Notes under the pieces: generated by a model | Seen by the model: only the letters and a program-made list of their open reading frames with translations | Database searches by the model: none | Told to the model about the DNA's origin: nothing | NCBI RefSeq assembly: GCF_013369485.1 | Contig: NZ_JABWEB010000006.1 | Location: 1-64,000, forward strand | DNA from: Massilia sp. BJB1822 | GTDB taxonomy: Bacteria; Pseudomonadota; Gammaproteobacteria; Burkholderiales; Burkholderiaceae_D | Length of the DNA: 64,000 nt | Direction: 5' to 3' | Translations under genes and position numbers: made by a program | Shown: piece by piece, positions 6,982 to 14,855 of the stretch | How positions within the stretch are numbered: position 1 is the first letter of the stretch | How the letters are laid out: every line of letters starts with the position of its first letter

Positions 6982-8041
6982 CGATCCCCAGCAGGCGGTT
7001 GATTTCTTGCTGCGTGATGCCGGCGCCGGCGAAGTCGTCGAAGACCTTGTCCGTCACCTGGATGATGTGCTGGTTGATGAAGTCCACGCCTTCGCGCGCG
7101 CCGTCTTCCGGCTGCTTCAGGCAGCACTCCCATTCCAGCACGGCCCAGCCCGAGTAGCGGTACTGCGCCAGCTTGGAGAAGATGCCCTTGAAGTCCACCT
7201 GCCCGTCGCCCAGCGAGCGGAAACGGCCGGCGCGCTCGGTCCAGTTCTGATAGCCGCCGTAGATGCCCTGCCGGCCGCTCGGATTGAACTCGGCATCCTT
7301 CACATGGAACATGCGGATGCGCTCGTGGTAGATGTCGATATAGTCCAGGTACTTCAGCTGCTGCAGCACGAAATGGCTGGGATCGAACAGGATGTTGCAG
7401 CGTTCATGGCCGCCCACGCGATCGAGGAACATTTCAAAGGTGGCGCCATCGTGCAGGTCTTCGCTCGGGTGGATTTCGTAGCACAGGTTCACGCCCTGCT
7501 CGTCGCAGACGTCGAGGATGGGCTTCCAGCGCCGCGCCAGTTCGTCGAAGGCGGTTTCCACCAGGCCTTGCGGACGCTGCGGGAAAGGGAAGAAGTAAGG
7601 CCAGGCCAGCGCGCCGGAGAATGTGCCCATCTCGCTCAGGCCGAGACGGCGCGAAGCCTTGGCCGCGAGCTTGACCTGCTCGATCGCCCAGGCGCTGCGC
7701 TGCGCCGGCTTGCCGCGCAGCTCGGGCGGCGCGAAGCCGTCGACCAGCGCATCGTAGGCCGGATGCACCGCCACCATCTGGCCCAGCAAGTGGGTCGACA
7801 GCTCGCTGACTTCCAATCCGCGTTCGGCCAGCATGCCTTTCACGTCATCGCAGTAAGCCTGGCTCTCGGCCGCCGTTGCCAGATCGAACAGGCGGCGGTC
7901 CCAGGCTGGCACTTGCAAGCCCTTGAAGCCCAGATCGCCGGCCCAGGCGGCAATGCCGGACAGGCTGTTGAACGGTGCCGCATCGCCGGCAAATTGCGCC
8001 AGGTGCAGGCCCGGCCCCTTCATGGTTCCAATCGCAGACAT
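6977..8041 (-). CDS. Sugar phosphate isomerase/epimerase (xylose-isomerase-like TIM barrel)
   Basis: This is a 354-residue AP-endonuclease-2 / xylose-isomerase-like TIM barrel. Likely metal ligands are visible in order: Glu in CYEIHPSED, Asp/His in LFDPSHF, His/Asp in FHVKDAE, and Glu near the end in VLEWE. Relatives isomerise or epimerise sugars, inosose or hydroxypyruvate; the exact substrate is not evident. AAGGAG precedes the ATG. It is the first gene of a two-gene operon whose promoter carries a palindromic candidate operator, so repression by a sugar-responsive regulator encoded elsewhere is likely. Confidence 0.85.
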   Translation of the reverse strand: MSAIGTMKGPGLHLAQFAGDAAPFNSLSGIAAWAGDLGFKGLQVPAWDRRLFDLATAAESQAYCDDVKGMLAERGLEVSELSTHLLGQMVAVHPAYDALVDGFAPPELRGKPAQRSAWAIEQVKLAAKASRRLGLSEMGTFSGALAWPYFFPFPQRPQGLVETAFDELARRWKPILDVCDEQGVNLCYEIHPSEDLHDGATFEMFLDRVGGHERCNILFDPSHFVLQQLKYLDYIDIYHERIRMFHVKDAEFNPSGRQGIYGGYQNWTERAGRFRSLGDGQVDFKGIFSKLAQYRYSGWAVLEWECCLKQPEDGAREGVDFINQHIIQVTDKVFDDFAGAGITQQEINRLLGIA

Positions 8042-8060
8042 GAGTTTTCTCCTTCATTGC

Positions 8061-8130
8061 TTGTCGAGCGACAAATAATACATCAGAGCGGATCAAGGTC
8101 AAAGAGTTTTTTAACGATCGACAAATAATA
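8061..8130 (-). promoter_or_regulatory. Sigma-70 promoter with palindromic operator and duplicated half-site
   Basis: On the minus strand, TTGACC (8097-8102) and TATTAT (8075-8080) are 16 bp apart and point at the epimerase gene. Directly downstream of the -10 is the palindrome TTGTCG-AG-CGACAA (8061-8074). The 12-mer CGACAAATAATA occurs at 8069-8080 and again at 8119-8130, a 50-bp period. The arrangement suggests repression from two sites about five helical turns apart. Confidence 0.6.
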
Positions 8131-8232
8131 GTGAAGGATGAGGCATGCCGCGCGGGTCGGTAGATGGGCTGACCAAGCATCCGCAGCGCTGGAATTTTCC
8201 TCGGGAAAAGTGAGAATAATTGGTATTTTGTA

Positions 8233-8263
8233 TTGCTTAAATTAAAACAAATAATGCTATGAT
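8233..8263 (+). promoter_or_regulatory. Probable promoter of peptide copy 5
   Basis: TTGCTT (8233-8238) and an extended -10 TGCTATGAT (8255-8263) are separated by 19 bp in an AT-rich region. The predicted start lies just before a long leader hairpin. The remainder of the 311-bp gap 8042-8352 holds no other recognisable gene. Confidence 0.5.
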
Positions 8264-8270
8264 GGTTGCA

Positions 8271-8308
8271 GCGTAGCAAGGAAAAAGCTTGGTTTTCCCT
8301 TGCTACGC
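8271..8308 (+). other. Leader hairpin upstream of peptide copy 5
   Basis: GCGTAGCAAGG-AAAA (from 8271) pairs with TTTTCCCTTGCTACGC (8293-8308) with one bulge. There is no T run on either strand, so this looks like a structured 5' UTR rather than a terminator. Confidence 0.5.
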
Positions 8309-8352
8309 CATCTCAGTTCATTGTGCAATCCAATAATCCATAAAGGCGACAA

Positions 8353-8559
8353 ATGAATAAACTGAAGAAAGCCCTGCTCGTCCTCAGCGTAGGAACGGGC
8401 CTGGGCCTGGGTGTGTCGTATGCAGCATGGGCCGTGACCCCGGAAGCCTGCGAGCTCTATAACCAGGAGTGCCAGGAAGGCAATCTGCAATCCTGCCGAG
8501 ACTACCGCAAGTACCACTGCGACCGCCTTCTTCCGCCACCAGGCTACAGCACCAACTAA
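8353..8559 (+). CDS. Small secreted tetracysteine peptide, copy 5
   Basis: This 68-residue peptide has the family leader (MNKLKKALLVLSVGTGLGLG, cleavage near AWA-VTP). The cysteine pattern is C-x6-C-x7-C-x7-C, followed by a Pro-rich tail (LLPPPGYSTN) absent from the other copies. AAGGCG precedes the ATG. It has its own promoter, a structured leader and a terminator, so it is regulated separately from the first three copies. No known family recognised. Confidence 0.8.
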   Translation: MNKLKKALLVLSVGTGLGLGVSYAAWAVTPEACELYNQECQEGNLQSCRDYRKYHCDRLLPPPGYSTN

Positions 8560-8585
8560 GCCCGATGCAGCGCAAGCTGATCCGC

Positions 8586-8616
8586 AAGCCCTTGTCTTCG
8601 CGCAAGGGCTTTTCTT
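8586..8616 (+). terminator. Rho-independent terminator after peptide copy 5
   Basis: AAGCCCTTG (8586-8594) pairs with CAAGGGCTT (8603-8611), followed by TTTCTTT. Confidence 0.8.
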
Positions 8617-8644
8617 TGGCTGGCGCGGGGCGCCAGGTTATTTG

Positions 8645-8668
8645 GGTTATAATGAGACCAGACTAACC
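8645..8668 (+). promoter_or_regulatory. Promoter/operator of the Xre-RES module
   Basis: A consensus -10 TATAAT lies at 8648-8653, 37 bp before the antitoxin ATG. It overlaps the left half of a GGTTA (8645-8649) / TAACC (8664-8668) inverted repeat. Antitoxins of this type usually repress their own promoter, so this may be the autoregulatory site. No convincing -35 is visible. Confidence 0.4.
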
Positions 8669-8689
8669 ACCCTCACCAAGGAGGCAGCC

Positions 8690-9364
8690 ATGACCAGCGC
8701 CCTCAAGCCTCTGGACAGAACCGCCGTGCAAACCCTGAGCGGCACGCCGGCCAATGTGCGCCACCAGCTGAACCAGGTGCGCGCACCCTACGTGGTGGCC
8801 GTCGCCTTGCCCGAGACCAGCGATAGCGAAGCGAGCCGCCTGAGCGAGCTGTTTTCCAAGGTCGCCCTGCTGGCCCGGCAAATCATGGCCAGCCGCCACG
8901 AAGCACGGCTGGCAACCCTGGTCGAGGCCTTGCTGCCCGACACCGTGCCGACCCCGAATGAATTGAAGGAAGTGACGATGCTGGCCCAGGCCCGCTCGGC
9001 CGTACTGAGCAGCGGCGACTGGATGAGCGCCGCCGACATCGCCCAGGCGGCCGGCTTCAGCGCCAGCAATCCCAGCGCCCAGCCCAATAAATGGAAACGC
9101 GAGGGCAGCATCTTCGCACTGCGTCATCAAGGCAACGACTATTTCCCCAGCTATGGACTGGGACCGGACCACCGTCCGCTGAAATCGCTGGCCAAGGTGC
9201 TGGCTGTATTCGGCGCAGCCAAGGATAACTGGGGCTTGGCCTACTGGTTCATGTCGGCCAACAGTTTTCTCGGCGGCCGGCGGCCGCAAGATGTGCTGGC
9301 CAGCGCGCCCGAGCGCGTAATCGCCGCCGCCCACGACGAAATGGCAGCCGTGGCCCATGCCTGA
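8690..9364 (+). CDS. Xre/MbcA/ParS-type antitoxin of a RES toxin
   Basis: This is a 224-residue protein. The C-terminal part (AKDNWGLAYWFMSANSFLGG, then RRPQDVLASAPERVIAAAHDE) matches the MbcA/ParS/Xre antitoxin toxin-binding domain. The middle (DWMSAADIAQAAGFSASNPS, then NKWKREGSIFAL) looks like a helix-turn-helix segment. Antitoxins of this family bind and neutralise RES-domain toxins and repress the operon. AAGGAGG precedes the ATG at 8690. The stop overlaps the toxin start by 8 nt, so the two are translationally coupled. Confidence 0.85.
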   Translation: MTSALKPLDRTAVQTLSGTPANVRHQLNQVRAPYVVAVALPETSDSEASRLSELFSKVALLARQIMASRHEARLATLVEALLPDTVPTPNELKEVTMLAQARSAVLSSGDWMSAADIAQAAGFSASNPSAQPNKWKREGSIFALRHQGNDYFPSYGLGPDHRPLKSLAKVLAVFGAAKDNWGLAYWFMSANSFLGGRRPQDVLASAPERVIAAAHDEMAAVAHA

Positions 9365-10028
9365 GGCCGGCATGCCCGGCGCCCCGCCCGCACGGCTGCA
9401 TCTGGCCGTGACCGTCTGGAAGCAAGGCGAGCTGCTGCATCGCGTGCACCAGGACCAATACGCGGCCGATCAGTTCAATCCCGGCCTGGCCGGCAACGCC
9501 CGCTTCAGCCCGATCCAGGATGCCCACGGCCATCCCATTCCCACCCTGTACGGCGGCGCCAGCTTTGCCTGCGCGGCCATGGAAACCATGTTTCACGACA
9601 TCCCCTTTGCCGCCGGCCTGAAGACCTTCGACAAGGCCAAGCTGGCCGGCCAGTTGCATTCCCAGCTGCGGCCCCAGGCCGACCTGCTGCTGGCCGATTT
9701 GAGCAGCAAGGCGCTGCGCCACCTCGGCATCGAGCGCAAGCAATTGATCGACACCGAAAAAGACCAGTACCCGTTCACGCGCCCCTGGGCGGCCGCCATC
9801 CACGCCCAGCGCCGCGATCTGCAAGGCCTATGCTGGACTTCACGCCAGGACGATGAAGCGAAAGCCGTGATGCTGTTCGGCGACCGCATCGCGCCCGGCC
9901 TGCTGCAAGCGGCCACGCCCTCACGCAGCCTGAGCGGCGACGCGCAAGCTTATGGCGAACTGCTCGACCTGGCGGCCCTAATCGGCGTGCTGATCGTGCC
10001 GGGCCAGCAAGGCAAGGGTGGCGGCTAA
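9357..10028 (+). CDS. RES-domain toxin (NAD-depleting or ADP-ribosylating)
   Basis: This 223-residue RES-family protein carries the three signature residues in order: Arg in NARFSPI, Glu in AAMETMFHD, and Ser in CWTSRQDD. Characterised RES toxins (MbcT in Mycobacterium tuberculosis, RES in Pseudomonas putida, ParT) degrade NAD+ or ADP-ribosylate a metabolic enzyme and stop growth. It follows its antitoxin with overlapping reading frames. The frame is complete and the motif residues are present, so an active toxin is plausible. The gene ends 2 nt from the end of a convergent gene. Confidence 0.85.
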   Translation: MPEAGMPGAPPARLHLAVTVWKQGELLHRVHQDQYAADQFNPGLAGNARFSPIQDAHGHPIPTLYGGASFACAAMETMFHDIPFAAGLKTFDKAKLAGQLHSQLRPQADLLLADLSSKALRHLGIERKQLIDTEKDQYPFTRPWAAAIHAQRRDLQGLCWTSRQDDEAKAVMLFGDRIAPGLLQAATPSRSLSGDAQAYGELLDLAALIGVLIVPGQQGKGGG

Positions 10029-10030
10029 GC

Positions 10031-10540
10031 TCAGCGCTGCTCCAGCCAGTCCGGGAATTCCTGCAAGACGTCGGGATCCAGCTCCAGCAAGGCCGCGGCC
10101 AGCTCGGTCTGGCCTTTGGCGGCAGCAATGGCGGCCAGCGCGCAGCGCGTGAATCCCTCGTCCCAGGCGCGGCCGCTGGCTGCGGCGGCCAGGGCTGGCA
10201 GGCGCGCCAGCGCGGCGCCATAGGCGTCGGCCAGATCCTCGGGCAGCGTCAGCGCCTGCCGGCGGCGGCATACTTCGACCCAGGCGGGAAACTGGAAATA
10301 AGACGGCGCGGCCAGTTGCGGCGCCGTCGCCAGTGCCGCCACCACATGGGGGACAGCGGCCAGCGAAGCGGCATACACATCCCCCTGGTGGGCCAGCGCG
10401 CTCCACAGCGAAAACCAGGGTTCGGCATCGCCCTCGTCCGGCGGCAAGCTGGCCAGTTGGGCCAGCAGGGCCGGGATATCCTCGGCCGTGCCATAAGCGT
10501 GTTCCAGCCTTGCCCAGCGCGGGCTATCGAGACTCAGCAT
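10031..10540 (-). CDS. Uncharacterised helical-repeat-like protein
   Basis: This 169-residue cytoplasmic protein is rich in Ala and Leu, with several predicted amphipathic helices in a HEAT-like pattern. A conserved-looking core reads WSALAHQGDVYAASLAAVPH, then VVAALATAP. I have a general memory of this core in hypothetical proteins of other bacteria but know no function. No signal peptide or catalytic motif is seen. Its ATG lies 5 nt after the stop of the upstream ybaN-like gene, so it is probably translated in the same operon. Confidence 0.65.
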   Translation of the reverse strand: MLSLDSPRWARLEHAYGTAEDIPALLAQLASLPPDEGDAEPWFSLWSALAHQGDVYAASLAAVPHVVAALATAPQLAAPSYFQFPAWVEVCRRRQALTLPEDLADAYGAALARLPALAAAASGRAWDEGFTRCALAAIAAAKGQTELAAALLELDPDVLQEFPDWLEQR

Positions 10541-10545
10541 ATGTA

Positions 10546-10911
10546 TTATTTATTGGATGGGGTGGTGGGCAGGCGCAGCAGGTAAATCGTGACGCCGATG
10601 GCAATCAGCGCCAGCAAGATTTGTAAGGCCAGGAAACGCACGCGGTACATGGAGTACAGCATCGAGGGCCACATCATGCCGATCGCCAGGATCTTGCCGC
10701 GCAAGGGAATGCCGCGCCCATCCTCGTAATCGCTGAGGAATTTGCCGAAGGTCGGGTCGTTGCGCAGCCGGTTATGCAGACGCGTCGAACTGCGCGCAAA
10801 GCAGGCCGAGGCCAGCAGCAAAAATGGCGTGGTCGGCAGCAAAGGCAGGAAGGCGCCCAGGATGCCGAGCGCAACCGAAATACAACCGATGGTGATAAGC
10901 AGGATTCTCAT
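10546..10911 (-). CDS. YbaN-type inner-membrane protein (DUF454)
   Basis: A 121-residue membrane protein with the DUF454 hallmark GILGAFLPLLPTTPFLLLA near the N-terminus. A cytoplasmic loop with ARSS, RLHNRL and DYEDGRGIP follows, then a hydrophobic C-terminal pair of helices. The family is widespread and functionally undefined. It is the first gene of a short minus-strand unit. Confidence 0.85.
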   Translation of the reverse strand: MRILLITIGCISVALGILGAFLPLLPTTPFLLLASACFARSSTRLHNRLRNDPTFGKFLSDYEDGRGIPLRGKILAIGMMWPSMLYSMYRVRFLALQILLALIAIGVTIYLLRLPTTPSNK

Positions 10912-10953
10912 GAGATAGCGCTAGTGTAACCGCTCGCGCCGTTTGCGCTACAT

Positions 10954-11028
10954 CAAACAATGTCCACCCCTGGTGTCAGGCGGGGCCGCCGAGGCACCGC
11001 AGTAAGACATTTGTTGAGGAAGATCAAA
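10954..11028. repeat. Degenerate copy of the GGTGCCTGACACC-type palindromic repeat
   Basis: The left arm CAAACAATGTCCACC (10954-10968) followed by CCTGGTGTCAGG is identical to the arm at 205-219. The right arm is degraded (AGACATTTGTTG near 11006). The flank AGATCAAAGG (11021-11030) contains the LysR stop codon, exactly as the copy near 317 contains the lpxO stop. Confidence 0.7.
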
Positions 11029-11944
11029 GGTGTGTAGTTGCCATAAGATCGGGTTCACCCACAAACAGGGTGGCGGCCCAGGCGGCAAAGGCTTTCAGCT
11101 TGGGCGTGGTGGCGCGGCCCTGCGGATAGACCAGGGAAATCGGCAGCGCGGTGGGCGGCGCGTCGGCCAGCAATTCCACCAGCTCACCGCGCGCCAGATG
11201 GCCGCGCACCAGATAGGCGCCGGGCTGGATCAGGCCCAGCCCCTGCAGGCCGCAGCTCAGATACGCATCGGCATCGTTGATGGCAACGGCGCCGCGCATG
11301 TCGACCCGCTGCACGGCGCCCTCCACCACGAACTCCCAAGGAAAAGGGCGGCCAGTGCGGCCGGAATAGTGCAGCACGGCACGGTGCTGGGCCAGCGCGT
11401 CCAGCGTGGCGGGCCTGCCGTGCGCTGCCAGATAGGCCGGCGCGGCGCAGGTCAGGAAGCGCATGCTGCCGATGCGGCGCGCCACCATGGCCGAGTCCTG
11501 CAACTCGCCGACGCGGATGGCGCAATCGATGCCCTCGCGCGTCAAGTCCACCAGACGGTCGCCCAGACCCAGCACCAGCTCGATCTCGGGATAGGCGCGC
11601 TGGAACGCGCCCAGGCGCGGCACCACCCAGTTGCGGCCCAGGGTGCCGGGCAGCTCGATGCGCAGCTTGCCGCGCGGGCGCTCGGCGCTGGCGCGGAAGG
11701 GCGCCTCCGCTTCGTCCACCGCCGCCAGGATGGCCTGGCACTGGCGCAGATACGCGGCGCCGTCGCTGGTCAGGGCCAGGGTGCGCGTGGTGCGCTGGAG
11801 CAGGCGCGTGCCGAGATACGCTTCCAGCTGCTGGATGGTGGCCGTCAGCGAGGCGCGCGGCAAGTCCAGCGTGGCCGCCGCCTTGGTGAAGCTATTGGCT
11901 TCGACGATGCGGACAAAGGTGTGCATGGCTTTCAGCCGGTCCAT
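11024..11944 (-). CDS. LysR-family regulator
   Basis: This 306-residue LysR regulator has an N-terminal winged helix-turn-helix (residues 3-60; SFTKAAATLDLPRASLTATI) and a periplasmic-binding-protein-like effector domain. The CAIRVGELQDSAMVARRIG segment is typical of the CrgA/AaeR-like group. It is divergent from an MFS transporter (111 bp between starts), which is the usual target arrangement. Confidence 0.9.
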   Translation of the reverse strand: MDRLKAMHTFVRIVEANSFTKAAATLDLPRASLTATIQQLEAYLGTRLLQRTTRTLALTSDGAAYLRQCQAILAAVDEAEAPFRASAERPRGKLRIELPGTLGRNWVVPRLGAFQRAYPEIELVLGLGDRLVDLTREGIDCAIRVGELQDSAMVARRIGSMRFLTCAAPAYLAAHGRPATLDALAQHRAVLHYSGRTGRPFPWEFVVEGAVQRVDMRGAVAINDADAYLSCGLQGLGLIQPGAYLVRGHLARGELVELLADAPPTALPISLVYPQGRATTPKLKAFAAWAATLFVGEPDLMATTHL

Positions 11945-12055
11945 GACTACTCCGATTGTTCATGAAAAATGAAAAGTAGAGCAGCATTATGCGGTAATTA
12001 TCTTTGCTCCAGGCTTTTTTAGAATGGCTCCATTGCATCTTTCCCTGGAGTCCCT

Positions 12056-13264
12056 ATGAAAAACGATATCTCACGCAGCATGGTCTGGCTGCTGGCCACG
12101 GCCTGCGGCCTCATCGTCGCCAGCCTCTACTACGCGCAAACCCTGGTCGGCCCAATCAGCGCGGCGACCGGCCTGTCGCCGCAGGCGGCCGGCCTGATCG
12201 TCACCCTGACCCAGGCCGGCTATGCGCTGGGCCTGCTGTTCATCGTGCCGCTCGGCGACCTGGTGGAAAACCGCCGCCTGGTCTTTATCGCCCTGCTGGC
12301 CGCCGCCGCAGCCCTGGCCCTGGCCGCCGCCAGCCACAGCGGCGCCCTCTTCCTGGCGGCATCGCTCGGCATCGGCCTCGGCTCCGTCGCGGCCCAGGTG
12401 CTGGTGCCGTTCGCCGCCCACCTCGCGCACGAAGCGACGCGCGGCGCCACGGTGGGCAAGGTCGTCAGCGGCCTGCTGCTGGGCATCATGCTGGCCCGTC
12501 CCGCCGCCAGCCTGATCGCCGACCATGGCAGCTGGCGCCTGGTGTTCGGCATCGCCGCCGTGCTGGTGGCCGGCCTGGCCTTCCTGCTGCGCGCCGTACT
12601 GCCGCAGCGCGTGCCCAGCTCCGCCCTGCCCTATGGCCGCCTGATCGGCTCACTATGGCACCTGCTGCGCGACACGCCCGTGCTGCGCCGCCGCGCCGCC
12701 TACCACGCCGGCCTGTTCGGCGCCTTCAGCCTGTTCTGGACCGTAGCGCCGCTGATGCTGGCCGATGCGCCCTTCCACCTGTCGCAAAGCGGCATCGCCC
12801 TGTTCGCCATTGTCGGCATGGCCGGTGCCGTCGCCTCGCCCATCGCGGGCCGGCTGGCCGATGCCGGCCACACCCTGCACGCGACGGCCGCCGCCCTGCT
12901 GCTGGGCGTGGCCAGCTTCGCCCTGCCGCTGCTGGCGCCCGCCTCGCGCACCGCCTCGCTGGCCCTGCTCGTGGCGGCGTCCATCGCGCTGGACATGGCG
13001 GTGGCGGCCAATCTGGTGCTGGGCCAGCGCGCCATCTTCAACCTGGGCGCGGAAGTGCGCAGCCGCCTGAACGGCCTCTACTTCGCACTGTTCTTCAGCG
13101 GCGGCGCCTTCGGCTCGGCAGCGGGCGGCTGGATGCTGGCCACCCACGGCTGGCGCGCCGCACTACTAACGGGAATGGCCTTGCCGGCGCTGGCTTTGCT
13201 TTACTGGATCAGCGAAGCGGTGAGTGGCGAGAGCATGTCTCAATCTCAGCTCCCAGATGCTTGA
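12056..13264 (+). CDS. MFS transporter (DHA1-like exporter)
   Basis: This 402-residue protein has about 12 hydrophobic segments. It begins with the [13 protein letters not shown] motif found in YnfM/AraJ-like exporters, and a motif-A-like stretch ([10 protein letters not shown]) lies between helices 2 and 3. Drug or metabolite export is likely; the substrate is unknown. The LysR gene on the other strand probably regulates it. The 124-bp gap to hcp holds nothing else recognisable. Confidence 0.88.
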   Translation: MKNDISRSMVWLLATACGLIVASLYYAQTLVGPISAATGLSPQAAGLIVTLTQAGYALGLLFIVPLGDLVENRRLVFIALLAAAAALALAAASHSGALFLAASLGIGLGSVAAQVLVPFAAHLAHEATRGATVGKVVSGLLLGIMLARPAASLIADHGSWRLVFGIAAVLVAGLAFLLRAVLPQRVPSSALPYGRLIGSLWHLLRDTPVLRRRAAYHAGLFGAFSLFWTVAPLMLADAPFHLSQSGIALFAIVGMAGAVASPIAGRLADAGHTLHATAAALLLGVASFALPLLAPASRTASLALLVAASIALDMAVAANLVLGQRAIFNLGAEVRSRLNGLYFALFFSGGAFGSAAGGWMLATHGWRAALLTGMALPALALLYWISEAVSGESMSQSQLPDA

Positions 13265-13388
13265 TTGCATGCGACCGATCAACGGCGAAGATCTTTCCTG
13301 TCGGCACTTAGCTTGAGCAACAGCAACGCATAACCACAGGAGCTGAACAACAATGCCTTGTACTCCTTCAACAGATTCTGGAGAAATC

Positions 13389-13880
13389 ATGGCAATTGAC
13401 GTCTATCTCAAAATCGACGGCATCAAAGGCGAATCCAGCGACGTGGCACATATGGGCTGGATTGAACTCACCTCAGCACAATGGGGCGTCACACAACCCA
13501 AAAGCGCCACTGCCTCAACCGGCGGTGGCCATACGGCGGAACGGTGCGAACACCAGTGCATTTCGATAACCAAATTGGCCGATCTGTCTTCGCCAATTCT
13601 CATGCAAACCTGTTCTTCTGGCCGAATCCTTGCTAGGGCCAAGCTCGAGTTCATGCGGGCGGACGGCCTTGGCGAACGGGTGAAGTACTACGAGGTCGAG
13701 CTTGAAAACGTATTGATCGGCAATATCAGCCAAGTAGTTCATGAGGGCGACGTTTTACATGATTCCATCGGCCTGAAATTCTCAAAGGTTAGATGGAAAT
13801 ATAGTCAGCAAAAGATCGCTGGCGGCGCTGGCGGCAATACTTCAGGCGGTTGGGATCTGGCCATCAACCGTATCATTTAA
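13389..13880 (+). CDS. hcp: Hcp family type VI secretion tube/effector protein
   Basis: A 163-residue Hcp. It starts MAIDVYLKIDGIKGESSD and carries the family motifs KLADLSSPIL, LEFMRADG, YYEVELENVLIG and GLKFSKVRWKYSQQK, and ends with the GGNTSGGWDLA tail. Hcp hexamers stack to form the inner tube of the type VI secretion system and carry small effectors. No other structural T6SS gene is in the window, so this is an orphan hcp. An alternative in-frame ATG at 13353 also has a Shine-Dalgarno, but the family start matches 13389 (GGAG 5 nt away). It is directly followed by an effector-like gene. Confidence 0.93.
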   Translation: MAIDVYLKIDGIKGESSDVAHMGWIELTSAQWGVTQPKSATASTGGGHTAERCEHQCISITKLADLSSPILMQTCSSGRILARAKLEFMRADGLGERVKYYEVELENVLIGNISQVVHEGDVLHDSIGLKFSKVRWKYSQQKIAGGAGGNTSGGWDLAINRII

Positions 13881-13890
13881 GGAGTTTTTC

Positions 13891-14363
13891 ATGCTAGAAG
13901 TTCAGCCCAAAGATAACCGCAGCTACCACAAGCACCAGAAGACGCAGGATATTACGTCTATGGCACGCCTACCCATGGCGCTGCACAATACGCTCACCCC
14001 AGAATGATGACCTTGATTCTTGCCGTGGAGCGGGATTGGCAAGCAAGCGAGCATCGTAAATTTGGTGTTGGCAATATCAGCCGAGCCGACGGCGTCAAAA
14101 CCGATCACGCATCCCATATAAAGGGACTAGAAGTGGATATTCGCCCAATACGTAAAGATGGGCACCATGCTAGCGTCACCTATCTTGATAGCGCATATGA
14201 TCGCGCCGCGACGGAGAAGCTGATAAATCTCTTCCACGCCAACGCCCCCGGACAACTGCAGATCTTTTTCAACGACAATCGAATAGCTTCCGTTGCCCCG
14301 CTTAAGAAGCATGACAATCACTTCCATGTCCAATTCTCCGAGCACCACAAGGAGGCCGAATGA
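13891..14363 (+). pseudogene. Frameshifted LAS/M74-like peptidoglycan metallopeptidase, probable T6SS effector
   Basis: Translation should start at the ATG at 13891, 8 nt after a strong AAGGAG, giving MLEVQPKDNRS, but that frame stops at 14005-14007. From about 13923 the next frame reads LPQAPEDAGYYVYGTPTHGA and continues open to 14363. It carries a complete LAS-type metallopeptidase site: H-x6-D in SHIKGLEVD and a terminal HxH in DNHFHV. MepA-like enzymes with this site cleave peptidoglycan cross-links. The join fits a small net deletion near 13921-13926. An internal ATG at 14004 could yield a 119-residue form lacking the N-terminus. A real mutation and a sequencing error cannot be separated here. 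Confidence 0.7.
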
Positions 14364-14743
14364 AAAAGTTTCTGATACTGCTTGCGGTGGCATTGCCACT
14401 ACCTCTGCTGCTGCACGCAAATACTGACAAGCCATGGGATGGGGGCTATACAGCATATAAGGGACGCTACTTCGTCTACTCAAATGAGCTGGGTGAGCAG
14501 CAACCACCCACACGCCAGGATCGCAAAATGGCATTTCTGATCGAAGGAAAGATCGCGAAAGAAATGTTCGAATCCATTGGCCCCGACCTAAAGAGTGCCT
14601 GCGGTGCTTCTGCCCGTCTGCGAATTAGAGAAAAGGGCGATCTCGAGTGCACTCTCGACAAAGACACGCCTTCATCGCCATATACCTGCCGCTTTGGCCT
14701 GAACCTCAAGACTGGCAAGAGTATTCCTGGTTCAACCTGCTAG
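14360..14743 (+). CDS. Exported putative T6SS immunity protein, paralogue 1
   Basis: A 127-residue protein with a signal peptide (MKKFLILLAVALPLPLLLHA). The mature part has four Cys and a shared motif PPTRQDRKMAFLIEGKIAKE, MFESIGPD. Its ATG overlaps the effector stop (ATGA) behind AAGGAGG, which is typical of effector-immunity pairs. A periplasmic immunity protein blocking the murein peptidase is the natural inference. The three following genes encode paralogues with the same motif and cysteines. Confidence 0.75.
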   Translation: MKKFLILLAVALPLPLLLHANTDKPWDGGYTAYKGRYFVYSNELGEQQPPTRQDRKMAFLIEGKIAKEMFESIGPDLKSACGASARLRIREKGDLECTLDKDTPSSPYTCRFGLNLKTGKSIPGSTC

Positions 14744-14855
14744 TGCCAACGAATACGTGAACTGGAGGCGAGGTATGTATACGCACAGACTATTAATCCT
14801 CACTGCAAAGATCATTACATATTTTCACAGTCGGTTTATGCTGACGAGGCCGACC

